Source of the DNA: Wolfiporia cocos
Taxonomy: Eukaryota; Basidiomycota; Agaricomycetes; Polyporales; Phaeolaceae
Assembly (NCBI GenBank): GCA_029448655.1
Contig: JACCLO010000011.1
Location: forward strand, 2,418,001-2,482,000
Direction: 5' to 3'
Length of the DNA stretch: 64,000 nt
Every line of letters starts with the position of its first letter. Position 1 is the first letter of the stretch. Below the pieces are notes generated by a model. It was not told the origin of the DNA, ran no database searches, and saw nothing but the letters and a program-made list of their open reading frames with translations. This document shows positions 24,375 through 36,016 of the stretch, in pieces. The position numbers and the translations under genes were made by a program.

Positions 24375-26015
24375 TCACGGTATTGTTGGATATTCAGGGG
24401 TAAGATCTATGTAGCTTGAGACGTCCTCATGCATGGAATGCTGTGTGAGAGATAGCATATCGGTATCTCCGTCAGCTTTTGCAGCGTGTACCTCATGAAG
24501 GTCTAGCGCAAGGCGCGATAGCAACATACACGAGAGGCTGCTAACAGCAATCAGTAATTTTACTCATGAGTCAACTGCGGAAGTCTTGCGCACATGGCGA
24601 TCCAAGTCGTGCATATCACAATAGACTTACATGTTGATGATCAGTAAGCGCGACATGTCGTATGGGATATGGCAAAACTCACCAGAGGGTTCCGGCCAGC
24701 AGCAAGTGCAAACACATTGATAATGCAGAGGAAGCTGCCGGGTCCGCGACATATGTGATGTGGCTCTACAGATCGAAGGCCTACGTACCTGAAACAAATA
24801 GCCGCTAATAAGGTACAATCTCAGGATTGTTATATTCTGCTGCGAAGCCACCGAGAACGGTACGTACTATCTTTCAATAGAATATCTTCGAGAGTTGGCT
24901 CACGATCCCCCAGCATCATCTTCCTCATTGCACCTCTACGCGCGGTCTTCATGCACGTGAGCACCAGCACGATACCGTCCGACAGCAACGACGCTGCTCT
25001 TGCGCCCATTACCACTGTTTGTAGAGATGGATAGCTGACCTAAATCAGCGTAGTATTTTGCAGTTCACTCACAGCTACACGTGGAGATGTTGTGAGTACT
25101 TGGGATCACAGTGTAACTAGACTTACTCCTCATAACTTCCATGCGGGCCAAGAACAATCAGAGTACATGACCAGAATCCATCGATGCCATTTTGCCTAGG
25201 AGAGGTCCTAATGAAGACGTACTGTTCTCATGCTAGTGCGTCATTCACAGAATGTGGATCAAAACATTCACGTACTATCCAAATTATCGGACTAAGCAGA
25301 CCGATGAGCAAAACTACCACAAAAAGCCATTTGCGTCTGCCGTACATGGCATACACTCGTAAAGATGCGAAAACTGTAGAACGTCAAGTCAATGCGATAC
25401 AGACCGTTCACAGACCGTCAGGTGCGTACTTGCTGAGCTGAGCATTACGATCCAATCCAAACCCATCTGTGCCCACTGAATGACACGACAGCTGGCCGTG
25501 GTTCCTCAGCTTTCAATTGTGTCCATTGTAACTGCACGACGTCAAACCCACGTACCTCTACAGAACGTACCACTACTGAATGAATTGATGCCTATTCTAT
25601 TGTTACGACGTACCTCCACGTTTTGCCAACTCCACGCTACCCTTCCCAGAATCTCGAGGGCAGCGTTCAACAATATCGGATATCGATACGAGTAGAAGAA
25701 GATTGTGGTGGAGGAAAGACCCGCTTTCCAAATGAACTTGATCTCGCGGTCTAACGTCAGTAGATAATCGTAGCAGCTTACGGCTGGTAAAGTCGATTTA
25801 GCAGTGAGCAGAAGCAGATATACAGAGGGTCATGTCGCAATTGACATGAAGTGTACCTGTTGCAGAAAAGAACAGGTAGTTTTCAATACCTAGATAATAT
25901 TCGACCCATCTACAGCGTGCGCCATTGGTTCAGCGTCGCCAGAGATCTCGATGGAATTAATATCTCACAGTGATGCATAATACTGCGAGATTTGAGCACT
26001 GGTATGAGCAGTCAT
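24375..26015 (-). pseudogene. DUF6533-like seven-helix protein, copy B (broken)
   Basis: Basidiomycete DUF6533 proteins are membrane proteins of unknown function, with an N-terminal block around YDYLLTLDREIEFIW. This copy keeps that block on the minus strand (about 25750-25770), a third-helix block VFASLRVYAMYGR (about 25340-25385), ASLLSDGIVLVLTCMKT (about 24945-25000) and the conserved end SRLALDLHEVHAA (about 24490-24530). From the ATG at 26015 the first exon meets TGA at codon 17 and later a TAG where intact copy C has TGG. It is therefore a pseudogene unless another start is used. It is followed upstream (to the right) by the second-type copy F, as copy C is by copy E. Confidence 0.75.
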
Positions 26016-26439
26016 AATGTCTGCGGAGGGATTCAACGAAGGTTTTTGTTTTATAGGAGGATCCATCTACCTTGATGAAGCCATAGCTATTCGACATCTG
26101 AAACATGTAGACAGTTAGCCCACTCTGAGCCCTAGGTGTCGAGTGCAGTACAGACTGCTGCGTATATCGGAATTCTCATGATATATCAAAGCGCACTATA
26201 GGGCCCGATTGAACTTGAAATTTGAAACTTGGCAGATGTCAAGCTTCAAAGCTTCAAGCATCAGCTCAGCATCAAGCAATTGCCACCGTCATGTGATATT
26301 CACAATAGGCAGGCATGAAGGTCGCAAATCAACGTTTCAACTGTGAGGCACCGTATTCCATTCGTCTCCCAGGGAACCGGATTTCGCGCAGACGCTCTAC
26401 TGTATCTATGCTAGCAAATATCCGTGGCGGAATGTTTAG
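26016..26439. other. Interval between copies B and F
   Basis: Upstream region of copy B. It aligns with the upstream regions of copies A (34407-34720) and C (41280-42175), the latter carrying an extra 628-bp insertion. No ORF. Confidence 0.5.
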
Positions 26440-27820
26440 ATGTTGCCTTCATATGATCTGAGACAAGGGGTATCTGACACATCATTTAGATGGCCGCTCT
26501 GCGGCGGCCAGTTGCATAGTGATATTGCTAAATCAACACCTCTTCAACGGAGTGCGAAACAAGGACTTACTGAGCCACTTCTGATGGTTCACCCTGAGCT
26601 TCATTAAGGTCCAGCCATATGTCAAGCTCAAAATCCTCAGGGCAGATGAACAAACCGCATCTCTTTGTTCATGATTAAATCTTGTGTTCGGAGCTGTTGT
26701 GGCGACTCGACTTTGAGAATTGATGTGACGCAGCATATCAATCATAGTAGTTTGTGAGACATTCTGCGTAAAGAATCATGTCATCGAAACATGCTTATAA
26801 TTGTTACATGTACATCGTTGCCCCGCCGCAGGCCCCCAGATTGATCATGCATAGTATTCTCGGGATCCAATGAGGATGGCTGTATATTACATAACGCATT
26901 TACAGCACTTGCCCGAAAGCTGCTAAATTGATAGGTCAATTGGCAGAAGACACCTAACGTATTATCTCTCACAAGGACCCTCTTCAGTAGAATGTCGTCC
27001 ATAAGCTAGTATTACTGGACCATCCGCATTGCTGAAAGCCTTCATACACATGAGCACTTCGTCTACTGCCCGTAGTATATAAATGTTACACACACGCGCG
27101 CGGGCGCAAGAAACAGCCCATCGGAAATAATTAATCATCGGTATTTCTCTTGCGTCCATCGTGGCTGGCTTGATTTGGTCAGTTCGTGGTCTTACTATAT
27201 ACGCGTCACTGCTAGTGTGCGCATCTGCGTCACGGTGGATACTGACATTCTTGATGAATTACACTGGATTCCAGTGATCAGCAACCTATTTAATTTCATT
27301 GTCCTTTCCAAGAGTGTTCAAAGCGCATGATCGTGCATTCCATATACCCCGTTCATTGGCGGTTTTGATCGTACCAAAACGAGCTGAGGCATTCATCTTA
27401 GTGGGTAACATGTCATCCTCACGATGACCGGACCATAGCGCAAGCAGGCTCGAGCGACTTAGGCAACAACACAGCAATGAGATGCCATTTCAAGAAGCCG
27501 AGGAACATACTCGCCATACTAGCTGATGCCATGATGACCAGCGGGATTTGGACTCGGGAGTGACCGCACAACTGTCATAATTCGTATTTTCGTTGATATA
27601 AATTATGCGGACCAAGACGGCATACCTCTTGACGATTTTTGGTCAAATACGGAGAGAATGATCTTAATGCATACCTGGATTGACTGCTACCTCCACATCT
27701 TGCGTCCCAGAATCTCACAAACCGCGTTAGGATGGTAGGACCAATATCAGACAACAGCCCAAAGCTTGACGAGACCTCACCAGCAAGATTGTATACCATC
27801 AGTATGTATGAGGATCTTGA
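26440..27820 (-). pseudogene. DUF6533-related gene copy F (second type, broken)
   Basis: Minus-strand relative of copy E (42175-44060), with matching blocks along its length. The 3' part near 26520-26740 matches 42240-42470, and the 5' part near 27580-27820 matches 43790-44040. No long open frame joins the blocks, and stops and indels break the conserved helices. Its upstream end is cut at 27820, where the 1-kb repeat begins. The family call comes from copy E, where VFASLRVYSIYGRKRRY is readable. Confidence 0.55.
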
Positions 27821-28795
27821 GTCTCTGGTAACAGTCGAGGTGTGCATGCCACAAAGCAGACTCTTGCTGCCCTATTCTTGGATCTCCCCGCCTAAACCTG
27901 CATAATGTTGGCGGGCCTCCCACGGGGTGCAGAGACCTTGCACCTGTTCCGACGTGGGGTAGAGCGCGTGTTCCCTTCGAGTGCAGCTCATGAATGATTG
28001 AGTTGCGATTGCCAGCCGGTAGGTGTGAACGAGGGACGCATATAGGCGGCGACGGCGGCGCGTGATCCTCCTCGACCGCACCGGTGCTAGCGGTGACGCG
28101 ATTCTGCAGCGTCGATGGCCTGCACAAGAGCAGCTCTGGGCGTTCCCGCCAAATCGTACCGCGGCACTCTGGTCAGCAGGAGAGCGGCTCGAAGACGCGA
28201 ACGCGAGGGGCCCCCGGTCATACGCGACATATGAATGAAAGCGCGACCTGGATCAGCGCACGTCTTGTGGTGTTTTTCGCGTCAGCTTGGTCACCGCACC
28301 GGCTGTGGGTATCTATAGAAGCTTGATGATCATGCAATACAATGCACATCTCGAAGCCTTCCTGATCGCCTCGCCCGCAGACTGCAGGAGGACCTTCCGT
28401 GGACTAGGGAGTTCGCGCAACCCTCCGCATAGGCTTCCGAGGCGAGTCGCTCTAGGTGTACAAGGGGCGTGCGCCGAAGCAGCCCTGGACAGTCGAGTGC
28501 TGTATCCTGAGCTTCACGCGTGTCTTGATGCGCATCGCAAACGGAGGTGCGCCGTGCGGGAAAAAGAGGGTGCAGAGACGAGGCGGTGTCAATATCGAAT
28601 TGCCGAGCCTGCAGGATCACCGTGCATGTCTACACCTGCTGATCAGCTGGGAGACTCACGTACGCGAAGGGGCTCGAGAATCAGACATACGTTCCCTGGG
28701 GTATGAGAGATGAAAGCGCGGGACGATCGAGGCCGTCTGATCGGCGTCGGGCTATTGCGTTCGTCGCGTGGTACTGTATGGGCGCTCCGTCGCGT
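27821..28795. repeat. 1-kb dispersed repeat, copy 2
   Basis: Direct copy of 22931-23913. Its left edge at 27821 is abrupt: copy F sequence stops at GAGGATCTTGA and the repeat starts with GTCTCTGGTAACAG. Copy 1 has unrelated sequence to the left of the same point. Confidence 0.8.
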
Positions 28796-30236
28796 CGAAC
28801 GAGTGGCACAGTGATGCGCTTGACCGGGTCTGACCCGTGCGCATCTGTGCCTCACCTTGACTACTTGCCCTTCCATGAGGCTTCTCTCCTTTGCGCCTCG
28901 CTAATTTCTCCGCAGCCAGTGTGTCCTACATAAGCCCTCAACTGCTCTGAAATCGTACTTCGGTCAACCTGTCCATCTATATCAACTTAGAACTAGGAGT
29001 ACATCCATCCTGTATGCCGAAAATTGTCCATACACACCTCACGGCGCTGAAACAGAGTCATGATAGCTGCCGCCATGTCACTGAAGAGTAAGCTTTAGCA
29101 ATCGAGGTAGCATAAGGACCAGAGCCCACCAGGATGTAACATAAACGTCAATGTCAAAACGCGTCAAATGATTACACTACACTGTGACAGTGTCCGTACG
29201 GATCATACCGGTCCATGCCAACTCGGTGCGTTCCTGGAAGTTGTGTCCCCACCCTCTTGTTCATCTCCATGACTCGCAGAATACACTGACGTCCTCAGAA
29301 GTTGTCCCTTCTTCACGCCGTGCCGCGACGCAAAAGGCGCCATCACATCAAATGCGTCCTCACCTCGCGCGCCCATCGAGCGCACCCTTTATACGTAGAC
29401 GCGGAACGACGGGCGACATTCCTTTGTCATCGTACGAGCCGTAGAGTGGCGGCCTACCTATCGCTGATGCGATAGAGCCCCCGAGACATCGCGCGGAGGG
29501 AGGCGAAGGTGGTGAGTGTTCGACGGCTCGGATGCCAATGATCGCGTTGGTCAGCAGCATGGCGGATTGCAGACCGGCAGAGGTGAGGGAGGCATCGTGC
29601 GCTGCACGGATATATATGGCCGGATGACGTGAGGGCGCAATGTTGCAAGATATCCAACTATGTCGATGGTCGCTGTCGTCATGGTGTCAGGGCGTGCGCA
29701 GGATCCTTCATCATCCATTGTCCACCACGCTTTCGGCCCCAGAGAGCAATACAGACGGTCGGTATACGGACACATCGCCCTCGTGGACTCGAGTTGGCAT
29801 CCAGGACATCTGAAGCGCAATACCTGATTCGTGTGTCCGTATGTGCGACCGAGTAGTACTGCAGTCGGTGTAGCGCACACATCGCGAGGTGAGTAAATCA
29901 AGCGTTAGAGCGCTCTGCGGTAGAGTGTATAGTAGCGTGAAAGTATGGTGGACCAAAGTGCAGAGGCTTTGTTGATTCGATAGCCGGAGAAGGGTCGCTG
30001 GCATGAAATGGGAATGATACATGTTGAATCTGCTATAGGGTGCTGGGCGCGAGCTTTGAGGTCAAGGAGGGAGCCATGTGATTGAGGCTCACCCGCATGC
30101 ACAAAACCGGGAATGCGAAGAGAGGGCCAGTACGAGCTCAAAGATAGTCTTCATTCCGGAGTCCCAGGTCAACATCCACACGTGTCCTGCAGAATGGCAA
30201 GCATGAGGATACGGCACATTCATTGAAGGTACCCAC
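28796..30236. other. Gene-poor interval
   Basis: No recognised gene. Several ORFs of 60-116 codons occur on both strands (for example 29184-29444 + and 29360-29560 -), without domain or exon support. Confidence 0.35.
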
Positions 30237-31766
30237 TCACCGCAAGACTCCTCGCTCATATAATTTCGGCATCTCCGCCTCGAGCAGGGTTCTCCACCGA
30301 GCCGCATCCGGCATGACTTCATCTGGACTCATCCAGATCACAAAATCAATATTACATAGCTTCTCATAGTCCTGGTTGGAGAGTAGCTCGTTGAGGTGAG
30401 GGCAAATGTCCTTCCTGAGAGCAGATACAGTCTGTTGCAAGTTCTTCTCCGCATTCAGGCTATACTCAGGCCCGCAAATGATAATCGAGACCTCGTGCAG
30501 CTGTTTCGATACAATGGATTCAAGGATGCTCCACATCCAGGCATATCCGACCTTCTCAAACTTGAAGGGATACAAGGCAACTGTCTCTAGGCTGTCGCAA
30601 CACGTGAGATTGAATACAGATGCTGTGATGAGTGTACGTTAGTTGTGTATTGACGCAGTGGGTGAATGTCATATCAGAGACGTACCGATTGAATCAGAGA
30701 TTGTATCTGTAGGAAGATCCTTGCCTTCATCTAAATCGGGAAAGAGTTTCAGGATGCGGAGAGACCGGCTGCACTGATTGAGGAGCTCTTGGACGGGCTC
30801 TCTATAAGCATCTAGATACTTGCTGTCAGACGATGCCAAGGCCTCGAATTCGAATCTCTGGAGGTTGGCGACCACCCCCGCCGCGCACAGGTGCTCAATT
30901 AGTGACCTGCTGGCTTCAACATTGGAGGCATCCTTGTCGTCGGAGTGGATCACCAGGTCAGTCAGTCTCACAGAGGGTGGACACCGCGTGATGGCAAGAC
31001 TCGCGCAGGGGGCTGTGCTCGTGAATAGCACATTCCAGCATGCGAGGCGGACGAGGCTGGGGGGTGCGCAGACGAGACGCCCAAACTCGCGCACCTTCGG
31101 GAACGTGACCTCAAACAGATGGAGCGTCGTGACAGAAGAAAATGCGGAGAGGTGGACGAAGATGAGCGGATGGAAATCGTTCGGCTTCCAGACCGCATTC
31201 ACGATGACAAGACGCCACCCGAGGGGCAGCTTCGCTGCGCCCATCATGGCGAATGTGCCCAGCTGCGGAATTGGCGCCCGCTCGCCTGCTTTAACTGCGC
31301 CCTCCACCCAGACCGATCTCGCTTGCTGGAGGAGGTGTGGCTGTGCCCGCACTCGCCTCGCATATCCTCGGACCTGGCTCCGATCCCACAGAGCAACGTG
31401 ACGCTGCATCTGGTACCGGCACCTCGGCGTCCACGCCTTGCACACCAGCGAACATGTCCACAGCATCTGAATGACGTTCCACTGCCAATCGATGATCTGC
31501 TCGCAGACCTCCGTCGGGAGCTGCAGCGGCCTCCTCGAGGACGGATCGCTCTCTGTCAGCGCTGGGTCCGGAGCGCCCGGGACGCGTCCAATGTGCCTCC
31601 ACCCGGGGTCTGTATCTGCGTCTATCCTTCAGTCGTCTCTTCAGGCTGTAGATGGCTCACTTCTGGCTTCCTGTGCTTCCCCCGGGGTGCGTCGTTTCGC
31701 GGCGTCTGCTTTGGCCGCTTTCCTTTTGTTTCGGCGTTCTCGCAGGCCGGAGATGATGAGACCCAT
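30237..31766 (-). CDS. F-box protein
   Basis: Likely substrate adaptor of an SCF ubiquitin ligase. Exons in transcript order: 31766-31661, 31615-30686 and 30622-30237, giving 473 residues in agreeing phases. The first exon is basic (RRNKRKAAKADAAKRR). The F-box follows at about residues 66-105, starting PLQLPTEVCEQIIDW and continuing LWTCSLVCKAWTPR. The rest resembles the degenerate leucine-rich repeats of agaricomycete F-box proteins, with short strand-helix units such as VTTLHLFEVTF, LTDLVIHS and SLRILKLF. The family is hugely expanded in mushrooms, and target proteins cannot be predicted. An in-frame ATG at 31856 would add 30 residues. The ending TTGCGGTGAGTG also looks like a splice donor, so one more 3' exon is possible. 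Confidence 0.8.
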
Positions 31767-32810
31767 GGCAGCAGGACGGGGATCAAGCAGAATGACCCTG
31801 GTAAGTCTGTCCAGCCGTTCATATACCAGGACGTCCTCACAGCGTCGCACAGCCAATCACACGTAGAGAATATGGACCAAGCGCACAGCACTGCGCTTCT
31901 TTCATCTACGCAGCCTTGCAGCGAAGAATGATAAGTGGAAGGGAATGAGTACGATTCACCGACAGGAGCGGAGCGCTAGACGACATGACCTATCGCTGTT
32001 GATAATCACAGCGGTATGTTCCCTCCCCTGACCTCAACTCCGCAAATGCGCTGATGAACGTAGGCGTTTTCCATCCCGACACGTGAAGGAAACTCGCGAA
32101 CATTCGCGGTGGCCACAGGGCCTCTCCTACGATTTTACGCTATTCGTGTGCGAAGCCTTGGACTAAGGATCCGTCGCACAGCCGCGCAGACCTCGCGGCA
32201 ATCAGTGATGGCGGGGTCAACGCTTGAATTGACGGGGTCAAAGGGTCAATGTAATTTATGTGTGACCATTGACCCAATGTCATTAGTGATCACCACACCT
32301 GTGCCGCGAGTTCGCTTAAAGGCCTAAGCGCCGGTGGTCAATAGATCACGCATTAATGCATTAACCCCAGGTCGAGGTCAATGGTCTGACCCCAGGGTCA
32401 AGCACATCACTGATGGCAGCGATCGATTGGTGCGAGTATCTCAGCAGAGACCTGTGGGATGGACATGATGTGTGGCATTATATTTGTATCGGGAGCAAGA
32501 AGTCGGCCTTTGAGGCGTCGAGATTGGAGATTCCCGTTACAGTCAACCAATTAATCAATCATATATAGCAGGCCGGATATTACAAGAATCTCAAATGCAT
32601 TATTATATGGTCTTTGCCGCCATTTCGGATGAAAATGACATGGCGCGTGTTCATGTCGACGAACAGAAAATTCCCATCAGCTGTGATTAAGCTTCGCTCG
32701 TTAGAACCAATCAGAACGCTCCAAGGAATTATGGGAGCTGTGAATTCTTGCCCGCGGCGAACCTACACAGGTGTTGACGCAGCTGGTCCATAAAACACGT
32801 AGAACCATCA
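31767..32810. other. Interval with a GGGTCAA-rich inverted repeat
   Basis: Promoter side of the F-box gene, then sequence without genes. From about 32203 to 32412 the ends ATCAGTGATG and CATCACTGAT form a short inverted repeat. Inside it GGGTCAA/TTGACCC words recur at least seven times, suggesting a small non-autonomous DNA element. No clear target-site duplication is seen. Confidence 0.4.
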
Positions 32811-34406
32811 TCATCCGGAATGCCTGTAAGAGTCGAGACCTATGTAGCTCGAATCGTCTTCATGTCTAAATCGCAGAGTGTGCGATAGGAGGTCAATCTC
32901 TCCATCAGCTTCTGCGGCGTGCACTTCACGAAGGTCCAACGCAAGACGTGACAGTAGAATAGACGAGAGGCTGCCAACACCAGTCAGCAATTGAATGTCA
33001 ACTGCAGAAGCACCGCGTACAGAGCAGTCCACACCGAACACATCATGATTGACTGACATATCCAGGATCAGCAATTGTGAAATGTCACATGTGATATTGC
33101 GAAGCTCACTGAAGGAATCCGGCCAATGGCAAGTGCAAGCACATTGATGATGCAGAGGAAGCTGCCAGGTCCGCGTTATCTGCGATGTGGTGCTCAAGAT
33201 TGGAGGCCTGCGCACATGAAACAAATAGCCGCTAGTAAGGCAATATCTCAGCAATGTAGTGTTGTGCTACGGAGCCACCGAGAACGGTACATACTATCCT
33301 TCAATACAATATCTCCGAGAGTTGGCACACGATCCGCCAGAATCATCGTCTTCATTGCGTCCCTACGCACTGTCTTCATGCACGTGAGCACCAGCACGAT
33401 ACCATCCGACAGCAACGAAGCTGCTCTTGCGCCCATCACCACTGTTACACAGGCGGATAGCTGACCTGAAGCAGCATAATAGTTGCAGTTCACTCACAGC
33501 TACACATAGACACGCTGTGAGTGCTTGGAATTGTGGCGCAAGTAAACTCACTCCTCATAGGTTGCAGGTGAGCCATGGATAGCCATGCTACATGACGGGG
33601 GCCTATCTTGTATCGGAGAAGTGATGGTGAAGATGTACTACTCTCATGCTAGTATGTGAGTCATTAAACATGTCATGAGGTAATTATCCTCGCACTAGCC
33701 AAATCGTCATACTGAGCAGACCGATGAATAAAACTACCACAAAAAGCCATTTGCATCTGCCATACATGGCATATACTCGTAAAGATGCAAAGACTGGAGG
33801 ACCTTGAGCCAAGGCGATATAGACAGCTTGCAGACCATCAGGCACGTACTCGCTGAGCTGAGCATCACAATCCAATCCAAACCCATCTGTGCCCATTGAA
33901 TAGCACGACAGCTGGCCGTGGTTTCTTTTAATTGCACTTCCATGACGTCAAAACCACGTACCTCTACCGAATTTGCCATTCCTGAGTGAGTTAATAACTG
34001 TTCTATCGCCTCCGACGTACCTCCACACTTTGCCAGCCCCACGCTGACCTTCCCAGAATCTCGATGACGGCGTACAGCAATATTGGATATCGATACGAAT
34101 AGAAGAGGATTGTGGCGAAAGAAAGATTCGCTTTCCAGATAAACTCAATTTCGCGGTCTAACGTCAGAAGATAATCATAGCAGCTCATGGCTAAAAATAG
34201 TCGGGTTAGCGATGGACAAAGTGAGGACAGTCATATCGTGATGAACCTGCCGCAGAGAAGAATAGGTAGTGTTCGATGTCCAAATAATAATCGTCCAATC
34301 TAGAGCACGCGCCATTGATTCAGCGTTGCCAAAGATCTCAATGGAGATTAATATCTCACGCTGGCACATAACGCTGCGAGATTTGGGCACCAGTTCGAGC
34401 ATTCAT
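32811..34406 (-). pseudogene. DUF6533-like seven-helix protein, copy A (broken)
   Basis: Readable blocks in gene order on the minus strand: CYDYLLTLDREIEFIWKA (about 34130-34185), YPILLYAVIEILGR (about 34050-34095), PPVFASLRVYAMYGRCKW (about 33755-33812), ASLLSDGIVLVLTCMKT (about 33375-33425) and SRLALDLREVHAAEADGEI (about 32900-32960), with a stop at 32811. These are the family's membrane helices and its conserved C-terminal end. The first exon from the ATG at 34406 meets TGA at codon 17 and then shows a one-base insertion relative to copy C. The natural start is thus lost, although downstream exons stay open. It may be a recent pseudogene or use a later start. Confidence 0.75.
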
Positions 34407-34882
34407 ATTGTCTGCGGAGGTTTTCAGTGAAGGTTACGGTTTGATAGAGAGATCCATGATCAACCTTTTTGAAGCTACAGCTATTCGGCTTTTGTAAAAT
34501 GTTGACAGTTCGCTCACTCTGGACCTAAGTTGTCGAGTGCGATGCAGATTGCAGATATGGAGTTCTTATAGTGAACAAAGGGTACTATAAGGGAAATTGA
34601 AAGCTGGCAGACCTTGTTCATCATCCCAGCATCAAGCAACTGCCAGTTTTACCGCCATCATGTGATAATCATCACAGGCATAGGCAGGCCGTTGAAGTTG
34701 CAATCTAATCGCCAGACACAGCACTTTAGTCAACTGAGGAGGAACTCACGCATGGCCCGAGATTCTCGCATACGCAATCTCGGGATGAGGCCGTCTGATT
34801 GGCGCGGGGCCATTGCATTCGTTGTGCGGTGCTGTGTGGGTTCTGTCACGTCGAAGAAGAGGATGATACGGTATTGAAGGGG
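34407..34882. other. Upstream region of copy A
   Basis: 34407-34740 aligns with the upstream regions of copies B and C. 34784-34870 matches the right end of the 1-kb dispersed repeat. No gene. Confidence 0.5.
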
Positions 34883-34984
34883 TAGAGTTTCAGTGCCACA
34901 GATGCATCTTTAGAGACACCGCAGATGCATCTGGGGCACTCTAAGTCATATAAATTAGGCGCCCGTCAGTACCAAAATAAAGCA

Positions 34985-35065
34985 TCACAAGCCGGGAATC
35001 GAACCAGGAACCATGAGACCTTGGCAAAACAGCAGCTGAAACCACTCAGCTAAAGTGGTTAGTGA
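34985..35065 (-). ncRNA. tRNA-like segment (A and B boxes)
   Basis: Reads on the minus strand with a D-arm-like hairpin (GCTGA/TCAGC) around the A box and a T-arm with one mismatch around GGTTCGATTCC. The acceptor stem is poorly paired, so it is tRNA-derived rather than a working tRNA. A second copy lies at 40690-40768 (+). Confidence 0.4.
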
Positions 35066-35349
35066 AAGGAATGTCTTGTGCAAATATATATTCAGTAGTT
35101 GATATGATAATGGTTGTAAAATTTTTTACATCCTGCTCATATGTCAGTAAGCTCAAGTGTTCCTTGAACTCAGAATGTATCTCTTTATTAATTTATCCCA
35201 CAGCCCATATGTATCTGCAATGAGGTAAGGATGCTGTCATAAATTACCTACAGGGCAATATGAGAACATTGCGGTGTGACTTGACAATTAACAGCTATGG
35301 CGATGAGAGGACATTAAATGGATCATATTGACAAGTATGTGACTGGATA

Positions 35350-35440
35350 CCAAGACCATTTGGTGAAGTGGTACAGGTTGTGACTTCGCTTATCCTTCGC
35401 TTATCCTAGGTCAAGCGTTCGAACCCTGGACAGGTATTCT
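35350..35440 (+). ncRNA. Second tRNA-like segment (A and B boxes)
   Basis: TGGTGAAGTGGTA and GTTCGAACCC sit 55 bases apart, a tRNA-like spacing. A 10-bp direct repeat (CTTCGCTTATC) lies between them. It probably derives from a different tRNA than the outer segment. Its inverted copy is near 40312-40402 (-). Confidence 0.4.
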
Positions 35441-35566
35441 TGCGCAGATGCACCTTATTTTATTCAGATGCATCTATGCAGCGTGCTTGGGCGTTAAGAT
35501 TGCTTAGAGAGCCTCAGATGCATCTGTGGTGTCTCTAAAGATGCATCTCTGGCACTGAAGTCCCTC

Positions 35567-36016
35567 CCCAGTCAGCCCACCAGCCAAATTTCCATGTACC
35601 TGGAACATGGGGTGGGCCGACAGGGGGTCATGGTGCCCATGTTTCCATGAGCCCCAATCGGCCCACCAGCCAAATCTCCATGTACCTGGAACACTGGGTG
35701 GGCCAACAGGGGGTCACAGTGCCCATGTTGCCGTGAGCCCCAGTTGGCCCACCAACCAAAAATCTACATACCTGGAACATGGGGTGGGCTGACAGGGGGT
35801 CATGGTGCCCATGTTGCTGCAACCCACAGTCAGCCCACCCAGCAAATGTTCATGTACCTGGAACATGGGGTGGGCTGACAGGGGGTTGCGGTGCCCATGT
35901 TGCCGTGAGCCCCAGTCGGCCCACCAGCCAAATTTCCATGTACCTGGAACATGGGGTGGGCTGATGGGGGGTCACGGTGCCCATGTTGCCATGAGCCCCA
36001 GTCAGCCCACCAACCA
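35567..36016. repeat. 86-bp minisatellite, about 5.2 copies
   Basis: The word GCCCACC starts units at 35575, 35661, 35747, 35833, 35919 and 36005, exactly 86 bp apart. All frames stay largely open because the unit lacks stops, which produces repeat-like ORFs that are not genes. Partial copies in the opposite orientation occur at 36640-36740 and 40871-40960. Confidence 0.9.

Larger units (their letters stand above)
34883..35566 (+). mobile_element. hAT-like non-autonomous element with two tRNA-like segments (left copy)
   Basis: A 684-bp element without a long ORF. Ends read GTAGAGTTTCAGTGCC and GGCACTGAAGTCCCT, and about 57 bp at each end are inverted relatives built around CAGATGCATCTG. Inside are two pol III-promoter-like segments pointing outward. 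On the minus strand, A box 35042-35052 (TAGCTGAGTGG) and B box 34995-35005 (GGTTCGATTCC). On the plus strand, A box 35361-35371 (TGGTGAAGTGG) and B box 35417-35426 (GTTCGAACCC). Neither folds into an intact tRNA by eye. The inverted copy at 40186-40870 is essentially identical. The 8-bp flanks suggest hAT-type integration. Confidence 0.75.

Noticed and set aside
34985..35440. Functional tRNA genes
   Set aside because: A and B boxes are present but acceptor and anticodon stems pair poorly by eye, and the segments are parts of repeated elements.
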